Below are positions 38,869 to 48,635 of a DNA stretch of 64,000 bases, in pieces. The stretch's first letter is position 1. Each line of letters opens with the position of its first letter. Below the pieces are notes generated by a model. That model did no database searches. It had not been told where the DNA came from and worked only from the letters and a program-made list of their open reading frames with translations. This stretch comes from Psychrobacter immobilis (GTDB lineage: Bacteria; Pseudomonadota; Gammaproteobacteria; Pseudomonadales; Moraxellaceae), in assembly GCF_904846065.1 (NCBI RefSeq), contig NZ_CAJGZV010000001.1, forward strand, positions 2,982,424 to 3,046,423. Reading direction: 5' to 3'. The position numbers were made by a program, and so were the translations under genes.

Positions 38869-39312
38869 GTGTCAAAACAGGCGCTGGTGTTTAATGATGA
38901 TCTATTTGTTTTCGAAGCCGTAATGCGTGTGCGTCATACCGAAACGGACATGAATCAATATGTCACTATCGAATCACTCACCGCTTTGCTGTCTGAGGCG
39001 CGGCTGCGATTCTTATATGCCAAAGGTATCAAAGAAGTCAATGCAGATCACCAAGGCCTGATCGTTGATACATTACAGTTGGAGATTACTGCACGTATAC
39101 GAGTACGTGAAGCGCTTTTGTTTGAGGTCGGCGTTGAGCCGTTGTATGATAATGGCGGCAATATAGTGATGAAAGTCACTCGCATGCACACGGGTGAGAC
39201 GGTCGCAAAAGCTAAACAACACTTCGTCAATTATGATTTTCATCTCAATAAAGTGACTATCATTGATAATGCGACAAAAGAAGCACTGTATCCGCATTTA
39301 TTTAGGATTTAG
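38869..39312 (+). CDS. hotdog-fold thioesterase (4HBT/YbgC-like)
   Basis: 147 aa from GTG at 38869, strongly supported by AGGAGG 6 nt upstream. It is a single hotdog domain: MRVRHTETDMNQYVTIESL at the N-terminal helix side, where YbgC-type enzymes have a D-x-D/N catalytic pattern near TDMNQYV, followed by LSEARLRFLYAKGI. It should hydrolyse acyl-CoA or acyl-ACP, but whether it keeps activity and on which substrate is unclear. Monocistronic. Confidence 0.75.
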   Translation: MSKQALVFNDDLFVFEAVMRVRHTETDMNQYVTIESLTALLSEARLRFLYAKGIKEVNADHQGLIVDTLQLEITARIRVREALLFEVGVEPLYDNGGNIVMKVTRMHTGETVAKAKQHFVNYDFHLNKVTIIDNATKEALYPHLFRI

Positions 39313-39507
39313 AATACTTGCTGATATCTGATATGTTTGAAGGTTTTCTCTACCAATCATTCAGCTCAAATAGCACTATGGCTTTTATCATTGCCTTATC
39401 CAAATAACTGTCTCGCTCATACCCTATATTTATCAAAATCATATATCCATTTGCTGCACCACTCACTACCCTTTTCTACTTCCTACTTATAAGATGACTG
39501 ATACATT

Positions 39508-40344
39508 ATGACTTTACCTGCTTGGCTGACTGCCGTAAATTTCAATACTGATGGTTTAATCCCTGCAATTGCACAAGATTACCAATCAGGGCGCATTTTG
39601 ATGATGGCGTGGATGAATGCAGAAGCGCTAGCACTCACCGCACAAACCCAAACTGCAGTTTATTTTTCGCGCTCGCGTAGCAAGCTGTGGCACAAAGGCG
39701 AATCATCAGGTCATACGCAGACGGTACATGATATTCGCTTAGACTGTGATGCCGATGTGATCGTACTGAGTGTGACCCAAGCAGGTGGCATTGCCTGCCA
39801 TACTGGCCGTGAATCTTGTTTTTATCAGAGTTTGGATCTGTCTGGCGCGACACCTGAGTGGCACACAGTCGATAAGGTACTAAAAGACCCTGCTGATATT
39901 TATGACACCCCTAAACCTGCCAGCACCCAGTCTGATACCGAACATACTGCGACGAACTCTGGTGCTGATGACCGTCAAGCACACGCGCATAAAGGTTCTG
40001 TGCTTCAGCAACTCGATGATGTATTAGCAGAACGAAAACATGCTGATGCTGACAGCTCTTATGTGGCAAGCCTATATGCAAAGGGGTTGAATAAAATACT
40101 AGAGAAAGTTGGCGAAGAGAGTACTGAAAGTATCATTGCCGCCAAAGATTTTGCCAATTGCGACGAAAATAGCAATAAAGCGCAATACGATGACGCTCGT
40201 CATGAGCTCATCTATGAAGTGGCCGATGTCTGGTTTCATACATTAGTAGGACTGGCGTGGTTCGATATTGAGTCGGATGCGGTATTAAATGAGCTAGGTC
40301 GACGTTTTGGTCTATCAGGTATCGATGAAAAGGCGGCGCGATAG
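39508..40344 (+). CDS. hisIE: bifunctional phosphoribosyl-AMP cyclohydrolase / phosphoribosyl-ATP pyrophosphatase
   Basis: 278 aa fusing two histidine-biosynthesis steps. HisI (about 1-130): [29 protein letters not shown] and the metal-binding LDCDADVIV with Cys-His pair [13 protein letters not shown]. HisE (about 175-278): [24 protein letters not shown] and [10 protein letters not shown] with the helical-bundle Glu/Asp metal ligands. The linker (135-170) is low-complexity ([16 protein letters not shown]), longer than usual. It precedes tatABC, a neighbourhood seen in related genomes. Confidence 0.96.
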   Translation: MTLPAWLTAVNFNTDGLIPAIAQDYQSGRILMMAWMNAEALALTAQTQTAVYFSRSRSKLWHKGESSGHTQTVHDIRLDCDADVIVLSVTQAGGIACHTGRESCFYQSLDLSGATPEWHTVDKVLKDPADIYDTPKPASTQSDTEHTATNSGADDRQAHAHKGSVLQQLDDVLAERKHADADSSYVASLYAKGLNKILEKVGEESTESIIAAKDFANCDENSNKAQYDDARHELIYEVADVWFHTLVGLAWFDIESDAVLNELGRRFGLSGIDEKAAR

Positions 40345-40532
40345 TTTCTATAAGCTTTACCATTGCCCTGTTTGATTATTGTTGATTTCACCTTTTTGTC
40401 ACAAGTGCAGGTTATAATATAGCTCTGTTTTACTTCGCATTGTATGTCGAGGCTGTTTATTGAGTATAACGATATTCGATACACCCAAAGTAGGCATACA
40501 AAGACTGAAAACCAAGACTCAAGGATACCTTT

Positions 40533-40775
40533 ATGGGTAGTTTTTCTATTACGCATTGGCTGATTTTATTGGTGGTAGTGGTGGTCGTATTTGGCACCTC
40601 AAAGCTTAGAAATGCTGGCAAAGATTTGGGCGGCGCAGTCAAAGGCTTCAAAGAAGCGGTCAAAGACGAAAATACTGAGCATGCTAAAAAGCATGTGGTG
40701 CTCGATCATGATGGCAATGCACACACTGAAGAGCGCCCAACAACCACCAAGGTTGATGACACGCATAATGTATAG
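40533..40775 (+). CDS. tatA: Sec-independent translocase subunit TatA
   Basis: 80 aa. [21 protein letters not shown] is the single N-terminal membrane helix, followed by the [22 protein letters not shown] amphipathic helix and an acidic tail. The FGTSKLRN hinge is diagnostic. It forms the variable pore of the twin-arginine pathway. AAGGA precedes the ATG. First gene of tatABC. Confidence 0.95.
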   Translation: MGSFSITHWLILLVVVVVVFGTSKLRNAGKDLGGAVKGFKEAVKDENTEHAKKHVVLDHDGNAHTEERPTTTKVDDTHNV

Positions 40776-40816
40776 CCTCTAGACAGTGACCTTTTAGACA
40801 ATGACATCGGAACATT

Positions 40817-41512
40817 ATGTTTGATATCGGCTTTTCTGAACTACTCCTTTTTGGTGTTATCGCCCTAATCGTTTTGGGCCCAGAAAAACTGCCACAGGCA
40901 GCGCGTACCGCTGGGCAGTGGTATGCCAAAATTCGCCGCACGGTATCCACCCTGCAATCTGAAATCGAAGCTGAGCTTGATTTGGCAGAGACCCGCCAGC
41001 TTATGCAAAAAGAGTTGGCCAAAATTCGCCAGACTGAAGCAGATATGAGGCGTGAGATGGCGGAGATGCGCGGCAGTATGCAAGAGTTTGAATCCTCGCA
41101 AAACCAGCATTTAAAAGCATCGCGTGATCCAGGCGATGACAGTACGCCTAGACAAAATAGTCAAGCCAGTAGTGAGAATGATGATAATCGACCAGTGCAG
41201 CCAAAAGCGTTTGACTACGCCTATGACAGTAACAGACAGGCTGAGAAACCAGAAAGCCCTGAGCAGTCATCGGCACAAGGCGATAATGATAGTCTAAAAA
41301 CTCACTGCAGTGATAACGCCAATCCAGTGTCTCAAACCATCACAACTAGACCGTGGGAAAATATGTGGTTTCGTCTTGGAGCTTATGATAAAGCGCGTCG
41401 TTTGCCGCAACCGCCCTACTTACCAAATTATAAAGCCGATATCTTACTAAATAGCCATATAGACAGTCTTTTACCTAAACAGGCTTCTGTTAATGAGCAG
41501 GAGAGTCATTAG
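40817..41512 (+). CDS. tatB: Sec-independent translocase subunit TatB
   Basis: 231 aa, longer than usual because of a disordered C-terminal tail from about residue 95. The N-terminal helix MFDIGFSELLLFGVIALIVLGPEKLP, with its Glu at position 8 and the GPEKLPQAART hinge, identifies TatB. An amphipathic helix with regular acidic pattern follows (IRRTVSTLQSEIEAELDLAE). The Ser/Gln/Asp-rich tail ends before a conserved-looking FRLGAYDKARRLPQPPYLPN. It overlaps the tatC start by 1 nt. Confidence 0.94.
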   Translation: MFDIGFSELLLFGVIALIVLGPEKLPQAARTAGQWYAKIRRTVSTLQSEIEAELDLAETRQLMQKELAKIRQTEADMRREMAEMRGSMQEFESSQNQHLKASRDPGDDSTPRQNSQASSENDDNRPVQPKAFDYAYDSNRQAEKPESPEQSSAQGDNDSLKTHCSDNANPVSQTITTRPWENMWFRLGAYDKARRLPQPPYLPNYKADILLNSHIDSLLPKQASVNEQESH

Positions 41513-42396
41513 TGGGCTTATTTAAACGTAAAAAAAGCCGTCAAGAAAAAGTCGCGGATTCAGATATCGAGACCTCAACAGCTACCATTGATGGTAATAT
41601 CGACAGCAATACTGAGGACTCTGGCGATATCTTAAGCTCACTTGGCGATATGCCGATTACCGAGCATTTGATTGAGCTGCGTAGTCATTTGATTAAGATA
41701 TGTGTTGCCGTACTGGTAATATTCTTGGCCTTGGTCGGATTTTCACGCGAGCTTTATGATTTTTTGTCCAACCCATTGGTTGCCCAGTTGCCTGCCAACG
41801 CAACGATGATCGCGACGGATATCACTTCCAACTTTATGGCACCGATACGCCTGACTGTTTTTGTCGCTGCATTTTTTGCAATGCCCTACATTTTGTATCA
41901 AATCTGGTCGTTTGTCGCACCCGGTTTATATAAAAAAGAGAAAAAAATCGCCATTCCCGTTTTAATGTCCTCTATATTTTTATTTTATGCGGGTGTGGCT
42001 TTCTCTTATTTTATTGTACTCAAAGGCGTTCTCAAATTCTTTATTATGTTCGCGCCGCAGAACGTCTTGCCGATGACCGACATCGACAGTTATTTAAGTT
42101 TTGCACTCAAACTCTTTATGGTATTTGGTTTAACCTTTGAGATTCCAGTCGTCACCTTGCTATTGATATTGACGGGCGTCGTCTCCATTCAGAGCTTAGA
42201 AGATAAACGCCGTTATATTATTGTCGGCTGTTTCGCCGTTGCTGCGGTCGTGACACCGCCTGATGGGGTGTCGATGTTGATGCTCGCCATTCCGATGTGG
42301 TTGTTGTTTGAGCTAGGAGTATTTTTAGCGAAAGTATTAATTAAAGAAGAGCACAGTCCTACTTTAGCAAGCGATACAGGGTTAAATAAAGAATAA
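41512..42396 (+). CDS. tatC: Sec-independent translocase subunit TatC
   Basis: 294 aa starting with GTG that overlaps the tatB stop by one base. A ~55-residue hydrophilic N-terminal extension (KRKKSRQEKVADSD) precedes the conserved core: MPITEHLIELRSHLIK, six membrane helices, and YQIWSFVAPGLYKKEKK; the C-terminal core VVTPPDGVSMLMLAIPMWLLFELG is typical. It is the signal-peptide receptor of the Tat translocon. The extension is unusual compared with the family's ~250 aa. Confidence 0.95.
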   Translation: MGLFKRKKSRQEKVADSDIETSTATIDGNIDSNTEDSGDILSSLGDMPITEHLIELRSHLIKICVAVLVIFLALVGFSRELYDFLSNPLVAQLPANATMIATDITSNFMAPIRLTVFVAAFFAMPYILYQIWSFVAPGLYKKEKKIAIPVLMSSIFLFYAGVAFSYFIVLKGVLKFFIMFAPQNVLPMTDIDSYLSFALKLFMVFGLTFEIPVVTLLLILTGVVSIQSLEDKRRYIIVGCFAVAAVVTPPDGVSMLMLAIPMWLLFELGVFLAKVLIKEEHSPTLASDTGLNKE

Positions 42397-42503
42397 CATC
42401 ACTTGTCAGATACTTATTCCAAAAACAGCCAACGCGCTAATCTGTTACTATAACCTGCTTATTTCTACCTTTATTTTCTATGAGTTTTTGTATTATTGTC
42501 ATA

Positions 42504-42530
42504 TGCGCTTGCAAGCATTTTGCAAGTGCA
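42504..42530 (+). repeat. inverted repeat downstream of tatC
   Basis: TGCGCTTGCAA / TTGCAAGTGCA with 5-nt centre. It forms a strong hairpin about 108 nt after tatC, but no T tract follows. Possibly a transcript 3' end or a regulatory site for the helicase gene. Confidence 0.5.
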
Positions 42531-42614
42531 CATGATGAGTCAGCCATTGTCTATGCAGTGGCTTTTTTTACCCCCGTCATTTTTGATCCGTTTTACTCTT
42601 TTAGGTAATTTTTT

Positions 42615-44114
42615 ATGTCCGCATCTATGCCAGCTTATATGAGCGATCCCACTGATGAGCAGCTGAGCGCGCTCAACATGGCGATGGATCACAAGTCATT
42701 TAAAGTGGTGGCTTATGCGGGTGCTGGTAAGACGACGACCTTAAAACTGATTGGAGAGCGTTTACGTGGACGCGGCTTATACTTAGCCTTTAACAAAACC
42801 ATTGCTAATGATGCTCGCTCAAAGTTTCCACCGCATGTGGAATGTCGCACCTTTCATTCGCTTGCTTATCGGCATGTCGCCCGTGATATCACTGCTAAGC
42901 TGTCGTTACCGCGTTTTTCACCCAAACGTCTGGGTGATGATTTGGGTTTGCAGCCCGTGCAAGTACGTCGGCAAATGGATGGTATAAACAAATACATTAC
43001 CCTCACTCCAGCCCGACTATCGCGTTTTGTCAGTGATGCCGTCAGCAATTTTTGTAGTACGCATGCCAGTTATCCTGCACCTAGACATATATTGTTTCCC
43101 AGCTGGCTCGATGATTCTGACGCAGAGCAGCTGCGTGAAATGCTCTACCCTGCTGTTGAGCAGCGCTGGTTACAGTCAATTGATGCACGCCATCCTGCTG
43201 GTATCGGGCATGATATTTATCTTAAATTGTGGGCATTATCGAAGCCTAGTATTCCCGCTGATTTTATTTTGTTTGATGAAGCCCAAGATGCCGATCCCTT
43301 GATGATGGGAATTTTGACCCAGCAGCCACGGCAGGTCATTTATGTGGGTGATGCTCATCAGCAGATTTATGAATGGCGCGGCGCAGTCAATGCGATGAAA
43401 AAACTACCCTTACCACAAACCTTATTGACCCAGTCGTTTCGTTTTGGCGAACCGATTGCTGAGATTGCCAATACTTTGCTCAAAGCATTGCAAGAAGACG
43501 TCCCGTTAAAAGGCAATCCTAATAAGCAGTCTTCTACTGATAAGGGTATGGTACATAGTAAAAAAGATGCCATCCTTTGCCGCACTAATGCCGCCGCAAT
43601 GTCGCAATTATTAACTGGTTTAAAATTAGGTCATAGGGTAGCGCTACAAGCCGATACTGATCGTATGCTTAAATTTTGTCAGGCAGCTGAAAATTTAAAG
43701 AATGGTAAATCGGCGTATGGCGTACCCGAACTGGCATATTTTTATAATTGGGGCGATGTGCAAGAGTATTCTGAAACCAATGAAGGCAGTGATCTAAAAA
43801 CACTGGTGAAACTCGTCGATGATCATGGCACCAATGTCCTGAGCCAAGCGGTCAATAGTCTCACCAGTATCGAAAATGCTGACTATGTTATCTCCACTGC
43901 CCACAAAGCGAAAGGGCTCGAATGGGGAAAGGTACAGCTGGACGATGATTTCTATTATGATGTGACCACCAATGCAGTCAAGATCAGCCCTGAAGAGTTG
44001 CGTTTGCTCTACGTCGCTTGCACACGTGCCCAGAGCAATTTGGACATCCATAATATTAAAGACTTGATATCTGGTTTGCAGACAGGTAAAAAAGTGATTT
44101 TTGGTAATACTTAA
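42615..44114 (+). CDS. UvrD/Rep-like superfamily 1 DNA helicase
   Basis: 499 aa, shorter than UvrD (about 720). Motif Q/I: DEQLSALN and YAGAGKTTTLKLIG (Walker A near 36-43); motif II FDEAQDADPLMM; motif III GDAHQQIYEWRGA; motif IV TQSFRFG; motif V HKAKGLEW; motif VI LRLLYVACTRAQ. The 2B domain is reduced, which resembles the F-box helicase/UvrD-like short family. Role in repair or conflict resolution cannot be fixed. A single gene with its own spacing. Confidence 0.88.
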   Translation: MSASMPAYMSDPTDEQLSALNMAMDHKSFKVVAYAGAGKTTTLKLIGERLRGRGLYLAFNKTIANDARSKFPPHVECRTFHSLAYRHVARDITAKLSLPRFSPKRLGDDLGLQPVQVRRQMDGINKYITLTPARLSRFVSDAVSNFCSTHASYPAPRHILFPSWLDDSDAEQLREMLYPAVEQRWLQSIDARHPAGIGHDIYLKLWALSKPSIPADFILFDEAQDADPLMMGILTQQPRQVIYVGDAHQQIYEWRGAVNAMKKLPLPQTLLTQSFRFGEPIAEIANTLLKALQEDVPLKGNPNKQSSTDKGMVHSKKDAILCRTNAAAMSQLLTGLKLGHRVALQADTDRMLKFCQAAENLKNGKSAYGVPELAYFYNWGDVQEYSETNEGSDLKTLVKLVDDHGTNVLSQAVNSLTSIENADYVISTAHKAKGLEWGKVQLDDDFYYDVTTNAVKISPEELRLLYVACTRAQSNLDIHNIKDLISGLQTGKKVIFGNT

Positions 44115-44218
44115 TTTTTCTCAGTTAGTCACTCTCTGTATTTGCCACTCTAAACCTCTAGCCTACCTGTCTTTATGGCAATCCTTTAATAGCACCCTTT
44201 TAGCAGTGAACAACAAGC

Positions 44219-45244
44219 ATGAATACTAATCAGCAACTTCAAATACGTCAAAATACCATCCGTCAGTTATTCGCCAATCCCGTCCGCCTGCTCGCTCCAA
44301 TGGAAGGCTTGACTGATCCATTAATGCGACAAATTCTCACGCAAATTGCATCGGACTTGGGTCGCCCTTATGATTGGTCGGTTAGCGAATTTATCCGTGT
44401 GACTCAGCACGTATTGCCTGCGCATGTATTTTATAAATACGTTCCAGAACTGCGTCATGATGCTAAAACTGCCTCTGGCACGCCTATTCATGTCCAGTTG
44501 CTCGGTAGTGAAGCGCAACTCATGGCAGAAAATGCTGCTTATGCTGCCGCGCTTGGTGCACCGGCGATTGATATCAACTTTGGTTGCCCTGCCAAGACTG
44601 TCAATAGCCACCGTGGTGGTTCCGTATTGTTGGATGAGCCCGAAACCATGTATCAGATTATCAGCGCGGTGCGGCAAGCTGTTCCCGTTCATATTCCAGT
44701 ATCAGCCAAAATTCGTTTAGGTTATACCGATACCAGCCGCATGGATGATATTAAAGCTGCGATTAGCGACAGTGGTACTGATTGGCTGACCATTCATGCG
44801 CGGACCAAAACTCAAGGCTATAAGCCGCCAGCCTATTGGAACAAGATTCAAAGTTTTAATGGGCTAGATATTCCAGTCATTGCCAATGGCGAGATATGGA
44901 ATACAGAGCACGCGCAAAACTGTATGACTCAAGCTGGTACAGAACATTTGATGTTAGGTCGCGGCGCGGTTACTCGTCCAGATTTGGTTGCTCGTGTGGA
45001 TTGCGGTTCAGATGATGCCATGCTAAGTGCGGCAACGTTGTCATGGGAAGCAATGGTCACCCATCAGATAAGATTTTTGGAAGGTCAGGCTAAAACTGAA
45101 GTTATCTTGGTTGGTCGTTACAAGCAGTGGTTAGCAATGCTCATCAAAGGCTATAGCGAAGCAAAAGTTTTATGGGACAGTATTAAAAGAGAAAAAAATA
45201 AAGCAGCTATCATTAGTGCACTGCAAGCCAGTGTGCGCCAATAA
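44219..45244 (+). CDS. dusC: tRNA-dihydrouridine synthase, DusC type
   Basis: 341 aa. FMN-dependent TIM barrel modifying U16 of tRNA. LLAPMEGLTDPLMRQIL at the N-terminus, INFGCPAKTVNSHRGGSVLL with the catalytic Cys (near 121), VSAKIRLGYTD and IHARTKTQGYKPPAYWN support the Dus family; the latter with LGRGAVTRPDLV fits DusC rather than DusA or DusB. The C-terminal helical domain (from about 255) binds tRNA. Ribosome binding site is weak. Confidence 0.9.
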   Translation: MNTNQQLQIRQNTIRQLFANPVRLLAPMEGLTDPLMRQILTQIASDLGRPYDWSVSEFIRVTQHVLPAHVFYKYVPELRHDAKTASGTPIHVQLLGSEAQLMAENAAYAAALGAPAIDINFGCPAKTVNSHRGGSVLLDEPETMYQIISAVRQAVPVHIPVSAKIRLGYTDTSRMDDIKAAISDSGTDWLTIHARTKTQGYKPPAYWNKIQSFNGLDIPVIANGEIWNTEHAQNCMTQAGTEHLMLGRGAVTRPDLVARVDCGSDDAMLSAATLSWEAMVTHQIRFLEGQAKTEVILVGRYKQWLAMLIKGYSEAKVLWDSIKREKNKAAIISALQASVRQ

Positions 45245-45318
45245 TAGCTGCTTTTATCTTAAAGCCAATCTGTTTTAAAACAGAATTATCTTAAAGCCAA
45301 TCTGTCTAACGAATAAGA

Positions 45319-45744
45319 TTAAATACTCACTCTAATCGCTAAATAGAATAACATCAAACAACAGGCAATCGATAACACCCAAAGTATGGAGCGAAACGTC
45401 GCCAAATTAGTAATATAAGCCACGCAAAAACCGATACGAATCAGTACGTACAACCACGCCAGTATATTGATAATCGATTGTGGTACGAAAAACAGCATTG
45501 CCGTCAGTACTGCTGCCAAAAATATTGGCAACGTCTCATAGCTGTTTTGCTGGGCCGCGTTAGCACGTGCGGCCGCGCCCGTCGTACCTTGTAAAAAATC
45601 ACGTGGATGGGCATTGTCAGCCAAATTAAAGCCGCCAATAGCTTTCGCTGTCAATGCCATGGCAAGCGGTAGTAAACTTGCTGCGACCATCGCCCAAATT
45701 GCGGACGCTGCGGTATCAGAGACTAATTCCAGAAGTGCATTCAT
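45319..45744 (-). CDS. MAPEG family membrane protein
   Basis: 141 aa with four hydrophobic helices. NADNAHPRDF-like NLADNAHPRDFLQGTTGAAARANAAQQNSYE is the MAPEG signature including the RAxxAxxNxxE motif, quoted in part. Members act as microsomal-type glutathione transferases or related membrane enzymes; substrate here is unknown. It lies 14 bp downstream of the OsmC gene on the same strand, so the two are probably one operon with a possible redox or detoxification theme. Confidence 0.85.
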   Translation of the reverse strand: MNALLELVSDTAASAIWAMVAASLLPLAMALTAKAIGGFNLADNAHPRDFLQGTTGAAARANAAQQNSYETLPIFLAAVLTAMLFFVPQSIINILAWLYVLIRIGFCVAYITNLATFRSILWVLSIACCLMLFYLAIRVSI

Positions 45745-45758
45745 TAGTATACTTGCCC

Positions 45759-46172
45759 CTACCCTGAAATCACTTCGAAATCATGGGTGACGTTCACCCC
45801 ACCTTGTACCAACATTCTACTGGCCGAGCAGTATTTTTCTGCGGACAGTTTTATTGCCTTCTCTACTTGGCTTTCTTTGACATCTTGACCTGTCACCACA
45901 AAATGCATATGAATGTCAGTATAGACAGCTGGTACAGTTTCAGCACGCTGAGCGGTCAGCTCACAACGCACGTCTGTCACCTCTTGGCGCGATTTTTGTA
46001 AAATCGCTACCACATCGTAGCTAGCACAACCACCAAGCCCCAATAGAATCAGCTCCATCGGACTTGCGCCTTTTTCTTTATCTGCATCGATCTGTACATT
46101 ATGCCCTGATGGTGACACACCCATAAATGCTTTGTTTTCTTGCCACGTTACACTTGCTTTTGACTCTGACAT
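45759..46172 (-). CDS. OsmC family peroxiredoxin-like protein
   Basis: 137 aa from MSESKASVTW at 46172; the AAGGA is correctly spaced (9 nt) from this ATG but touches the earlier one. The two conserved cysteines are in LGGCASYDVV and AEKYCSASRML, as in YhfA/OsmC-type thiol peroxidases reducing organic hydroperoxides. The subgroup resembles YhfA more than OsmC. Co-directional and adjacent to the MAPEG gene. Confidence 0.87.
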   Translation of the reverse strand: MSESKASVTWQENKAFMGVSPSGHNVQIDADKEKGASPMELILLGLGGCASYDVVAILQKSRQEVTDVRCELTAQRAETVPAVYTDIHMHFVVTGQDVKESQVEKAIKLSAEKYCSASRMLVQGGVNVTHDFEVISG

Positions 46173-46691
46173 CTTGACCATTCCTTATTTTAATTAGCTC
46201 GTTGCCCGATTTTTATTTTCTGGCAATATGTTTTACTTGGCTAGTGTAGCATAAGCCAATGGCACATTTTATCGAGCCCTTATCATCCAAAATCATTATC
46301 ATTATGAATAGCTCACCTATTTGTCTTTTGCAGCCTTATTTTTAATTAAACCTTTTTACTAAAATTTTCTTAGCAGTGAATTAACATTCATATAGCGCCT
46401 ACTGTTTATTATTCAAACCTATCGTCTTATAGTTCGAACCTATCTTTGTAGTAAGATTCCCCAAGAAACATTACAAAAGTTTAATCTTAACTGGTTGATT
46501 TTAAACAGTTAAGCTCGTGAAACATTTTATAGCAAAATACTGTTACACATTTTGCTTGTTTCTTGGTTTAATAACGGTAATGAATCTTATTTTGACCTAA
46601 TATCGACAACCATCACCTTATAATAATTATGATTGCTGTCACGGTTCTAGCTCAAAATAAGCTATTTTAAATAAATTAAAAAGGTTTAATC
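46173..46691. other. divergent region, osmC-like gene / rppH
   Basis: About 520 bp, strongly AT-rich. It has two near-copies of a 12-mer (TTCAAACCTATC and TTCGAACCTATC, around 46414-46446) of unknown meaning. No ORF or tRNA is supported; the second copy is not a T-loop. Confidence 0.45.
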
Positions 46692-47213
46692 ATGATAGAT
46701 GCAGACGGCTTTCGCGCCAATGTCGGCATCATCTTGGCAAATACACAAGGGCAGGTTCTGTGGGCAAAACGTATTGGTCACAACGCTTGGCAGTTCCCAC
46801 AAGGCGGTATCGACCGTGGGGAGACGCCGATGGATGCGATGTATCGCGAGCTCTGGGAAGAGGTCGGCCTGCATCCGCGTCATGTAGACTTATTGGCAGT
46901 GACGCAAGATTGGTTGCGCTATCGTCTGCCAAAACGCTATGTGCGGCATGGACAGCACCCTTTATGTATTGGGCAAAAACAGAAATGGTTTTTGCTACGC
47001 TTAGATGAGACGAACACTCAACATATCCGCTTTGATGAGGGCAAACCAGAATTTGATCATTGGCAATGGGTCAGTTACTGGTATCCACTTGGACAAGTGA
47101 TTCATTTTAAACGAGGCGTTTATCGCCGTGCCTTGCAAGAGCTAGTGCCTGAGCTACCTCTAAGACAAGAGCTGATTATTCCTGAACAAGACAATCACTT
47201 GTTGATAGGATGA
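46692..47213 (+). CDS. rppH: RNA pyrophosphohydrolase RppH
   Basis: 173 aa. [15 protein letters not shown] is the near-invariant RppH start, and the Nudix box [23 protein letters not shown] lies at 38-60, with the REL-EE-G catalytic Glu residues. [12 protein letters not shown] and [11 protein letters not shown] are further RppH signatures. It removes pyrophosphate from 5' triphosphorylated mRNAs and so triggers RNase E decay. AAGG precedes the ATG. Ends at a bidirectional terminator. Confidence 0.97.
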   Translation: MIDADGFRANVGIILANTQGQVLWAKRIGHNAWQFPQGGIDRGETPMDAMYRELWEEVGLHPRHVDLLAVTQDWLRYRLPKRYVRHGQHPLCIGQKQKWFLLRLDETNTQHIRFDEGKPEFDHWQWVSYWYPLGQVIHFKRGVYRRALQELVPELPLRQELIIPEQDNHLLIG

Positions 47214-47240
47214 ACTGACATTTTGATTAAAAGTAACACG

Positions 47241-47283
47241 TAATAGAAGAGCCTGTATCCTTTAGATGCAGGCTCTTCTATTA
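47241..47283. terminator. bidirectional terminator, rppH / alcohol dehydrogenase
   Basis: Perfect 15-bp inverted repeat (TAATAGAAGAGCCTG / CAGGCTCTTCTATTA), T-rich on both sides. It separates the two convergent genes. Confidence 0.9.
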
Positions 47284-47309
47284 TATAGGGATTATATCTT
47301 GCGGAATAA

Positions 47310-48404
47310 TTATGGCTTGATAGCAATTTTTAGTACGCCGTCACGCTGATGCATGAACAAGTCATAGGCCTCTACAATATCATCCAAGGCATAGGTATGC
47401 GTCACCATCTCTGATAAATCCACTCGACCAGACTCGATGACATTCATCAATCGGCGCATACGCTCTTTACCTCCTGGGCAGAGAGCCGTTCTTATCGTAT
47501 GATCGCCAAGACCAGAAGCGAAATGAGCCATTGGAATGACTAAATCTTCAGAATACACACCCAAGCTTGAGAGTGTACCGCCTGGTTTTAATATTTTGAG
47601 ACATTGCTCAAACGTAGACTGTAAACCTAGCGCCTCGATACTGCTATCCACCCCACGACCACCAGTGATTTTCATGATCTCATCAACCACGTCAACTTCT
47701 GTGAAGTTTAGAGTAATGTCTGCTCCCAGTTTCTTTGCCATGGCCAAACGTTCATTATTGCCATCGACAGCGATAATCATCGAGGCGCCCTTAATTTTTG
47801 CACCAGCAGTCGCGCACAAGCCAATAGGTCCTTGTGCAAAGATAGCAACCACATCACCAATCTGAATATTGGCGTTTTCTGCGCCTTTGAAGCCTGTCGA
47901 CATAATGTCAGGACACATCAACACTTGCTCATCCGTCAGTCCATCTGGCACTGGACATAGATTGGCCTGCGCATCTGGCACTAGCACATACTCTGCTTGC
48001 GTGCCATCAATGTGATTACCAAAACGCCAGCCGCCTGTGGCTTTATAACCGTGACAAGAACATCTACCATCTGCATCAAGATAACCACCATCTTGTGAAG
48101 GGAAACCATCTTGACTGGCATAGGAGGTAAACGTTGGGCAAATGGCGCCAGCAATGACTCGCTGCCCTTCTTCATAGCCCATGACTGCGCTACCTAGCTT
48201 TTCAATGATACCTACTGGCTCGTGACCAATGGTTAAGCCTTTTGCAACGGCATACTCACCTTTAAAGATGTGAATGTCAGTACCACAAATGGTCGTGGTC
48301 GTAATTTTTATCAAGGCATCATTAGGGCCTACATCAGGGATTTTTTTATCTACAATTTCGATTTTACCTGGTTCAATAAATATCAGTGACTTCATCATGC
48401 TCAT
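47310..48404 (-). CDS. zinc-dependent alcohol dehydrogenase
   Basis: 364 aa from ATG at 48404 with AAGGAG 7 nt upstream. It is a medium-chain dehydrogenase: catalytic zinc ligands Cys40 (TTICGTDIH), His61-Glu62 (IGHEPVG) and Asp166 (MCPDIMSTG), the Cys-His-Asp type of the Thermoanaerobacter secondary alcohol dehydrogenase. The Rossmann motif is GPIGLCATAGA (192-202), followed by IIAVDGNNERL, whose Asp suggests NAD+. There is no structural-zinc four-Cys lobe of the classical kind, but residues 89-118 carry several Cys (CPTF, CSCHGY). Substrate is unknown. Confidence 0.88.
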   Translation of the reverse strand: MSMMKSLIFIEPGKIEIVDKKIPDVGPNDALIKITTTTICGTDIHIFKGEYAVAKGLTIGHEPVGIIEKLGSAVMGYEEGQRVIAGAICPTFTSYASQDGFPSQDGGYLDADGRCSCHGYKATGGWRFGNHIDGTQAEYVLVPDAQANLCPVPDGLTDEQVLMCPDIMSTGFKGAENANIQIGDVVAIFAQGPIGLCATAGAKIKGASMIIAVDGNNERLAMAKKLGADITLNFTEVDVVDEIMKITGGRGVDSSIEALGLQSTFEQCLKILKPGGTLSSLGVYSEDLVIPMAHFASGLGDHTIRTALCPGGKERMRRLMNVIESGRVDLSEMVTHTYALDDIVEAYDLFMHQRDGVLKIAIKP

Positions 48405-48635
48405 TTCACACTCCTTGTTTTATAAACATTTACTCAACTGGTATGAACTTTAGTGACATCTATATTTATCTTACGCCATATACGTAGTAATTTAAAGTGA
48501 AATCCATTCTTTAATAAAGGGATTGGTGATTTTCTCTTGTTCGATATTAAAACTGTAGTATCAAACTTCTCATGAAAATTGTACGTGAGCCTCATTAAGA
48601 GTAGATGAAAAAGCTAATAGATTAAAACCTATAGG

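Noticed and set aside
38869..39312. Reading the hotdog protein as FabA/FabZ dehydratase
   Set aside because: Length and the TDMNQYV/LSEARLRFL pattern fit 4HBT-type thioesterases; no HFPGxP dehydratase motif is present.
46412..46450. GTTCGAACCTAT resembling a tRNA T-loop
   Set aside because: No acceptor stem, anticodon arm or CCA can be placed around it; it is one of two near-copies of a short repeat.
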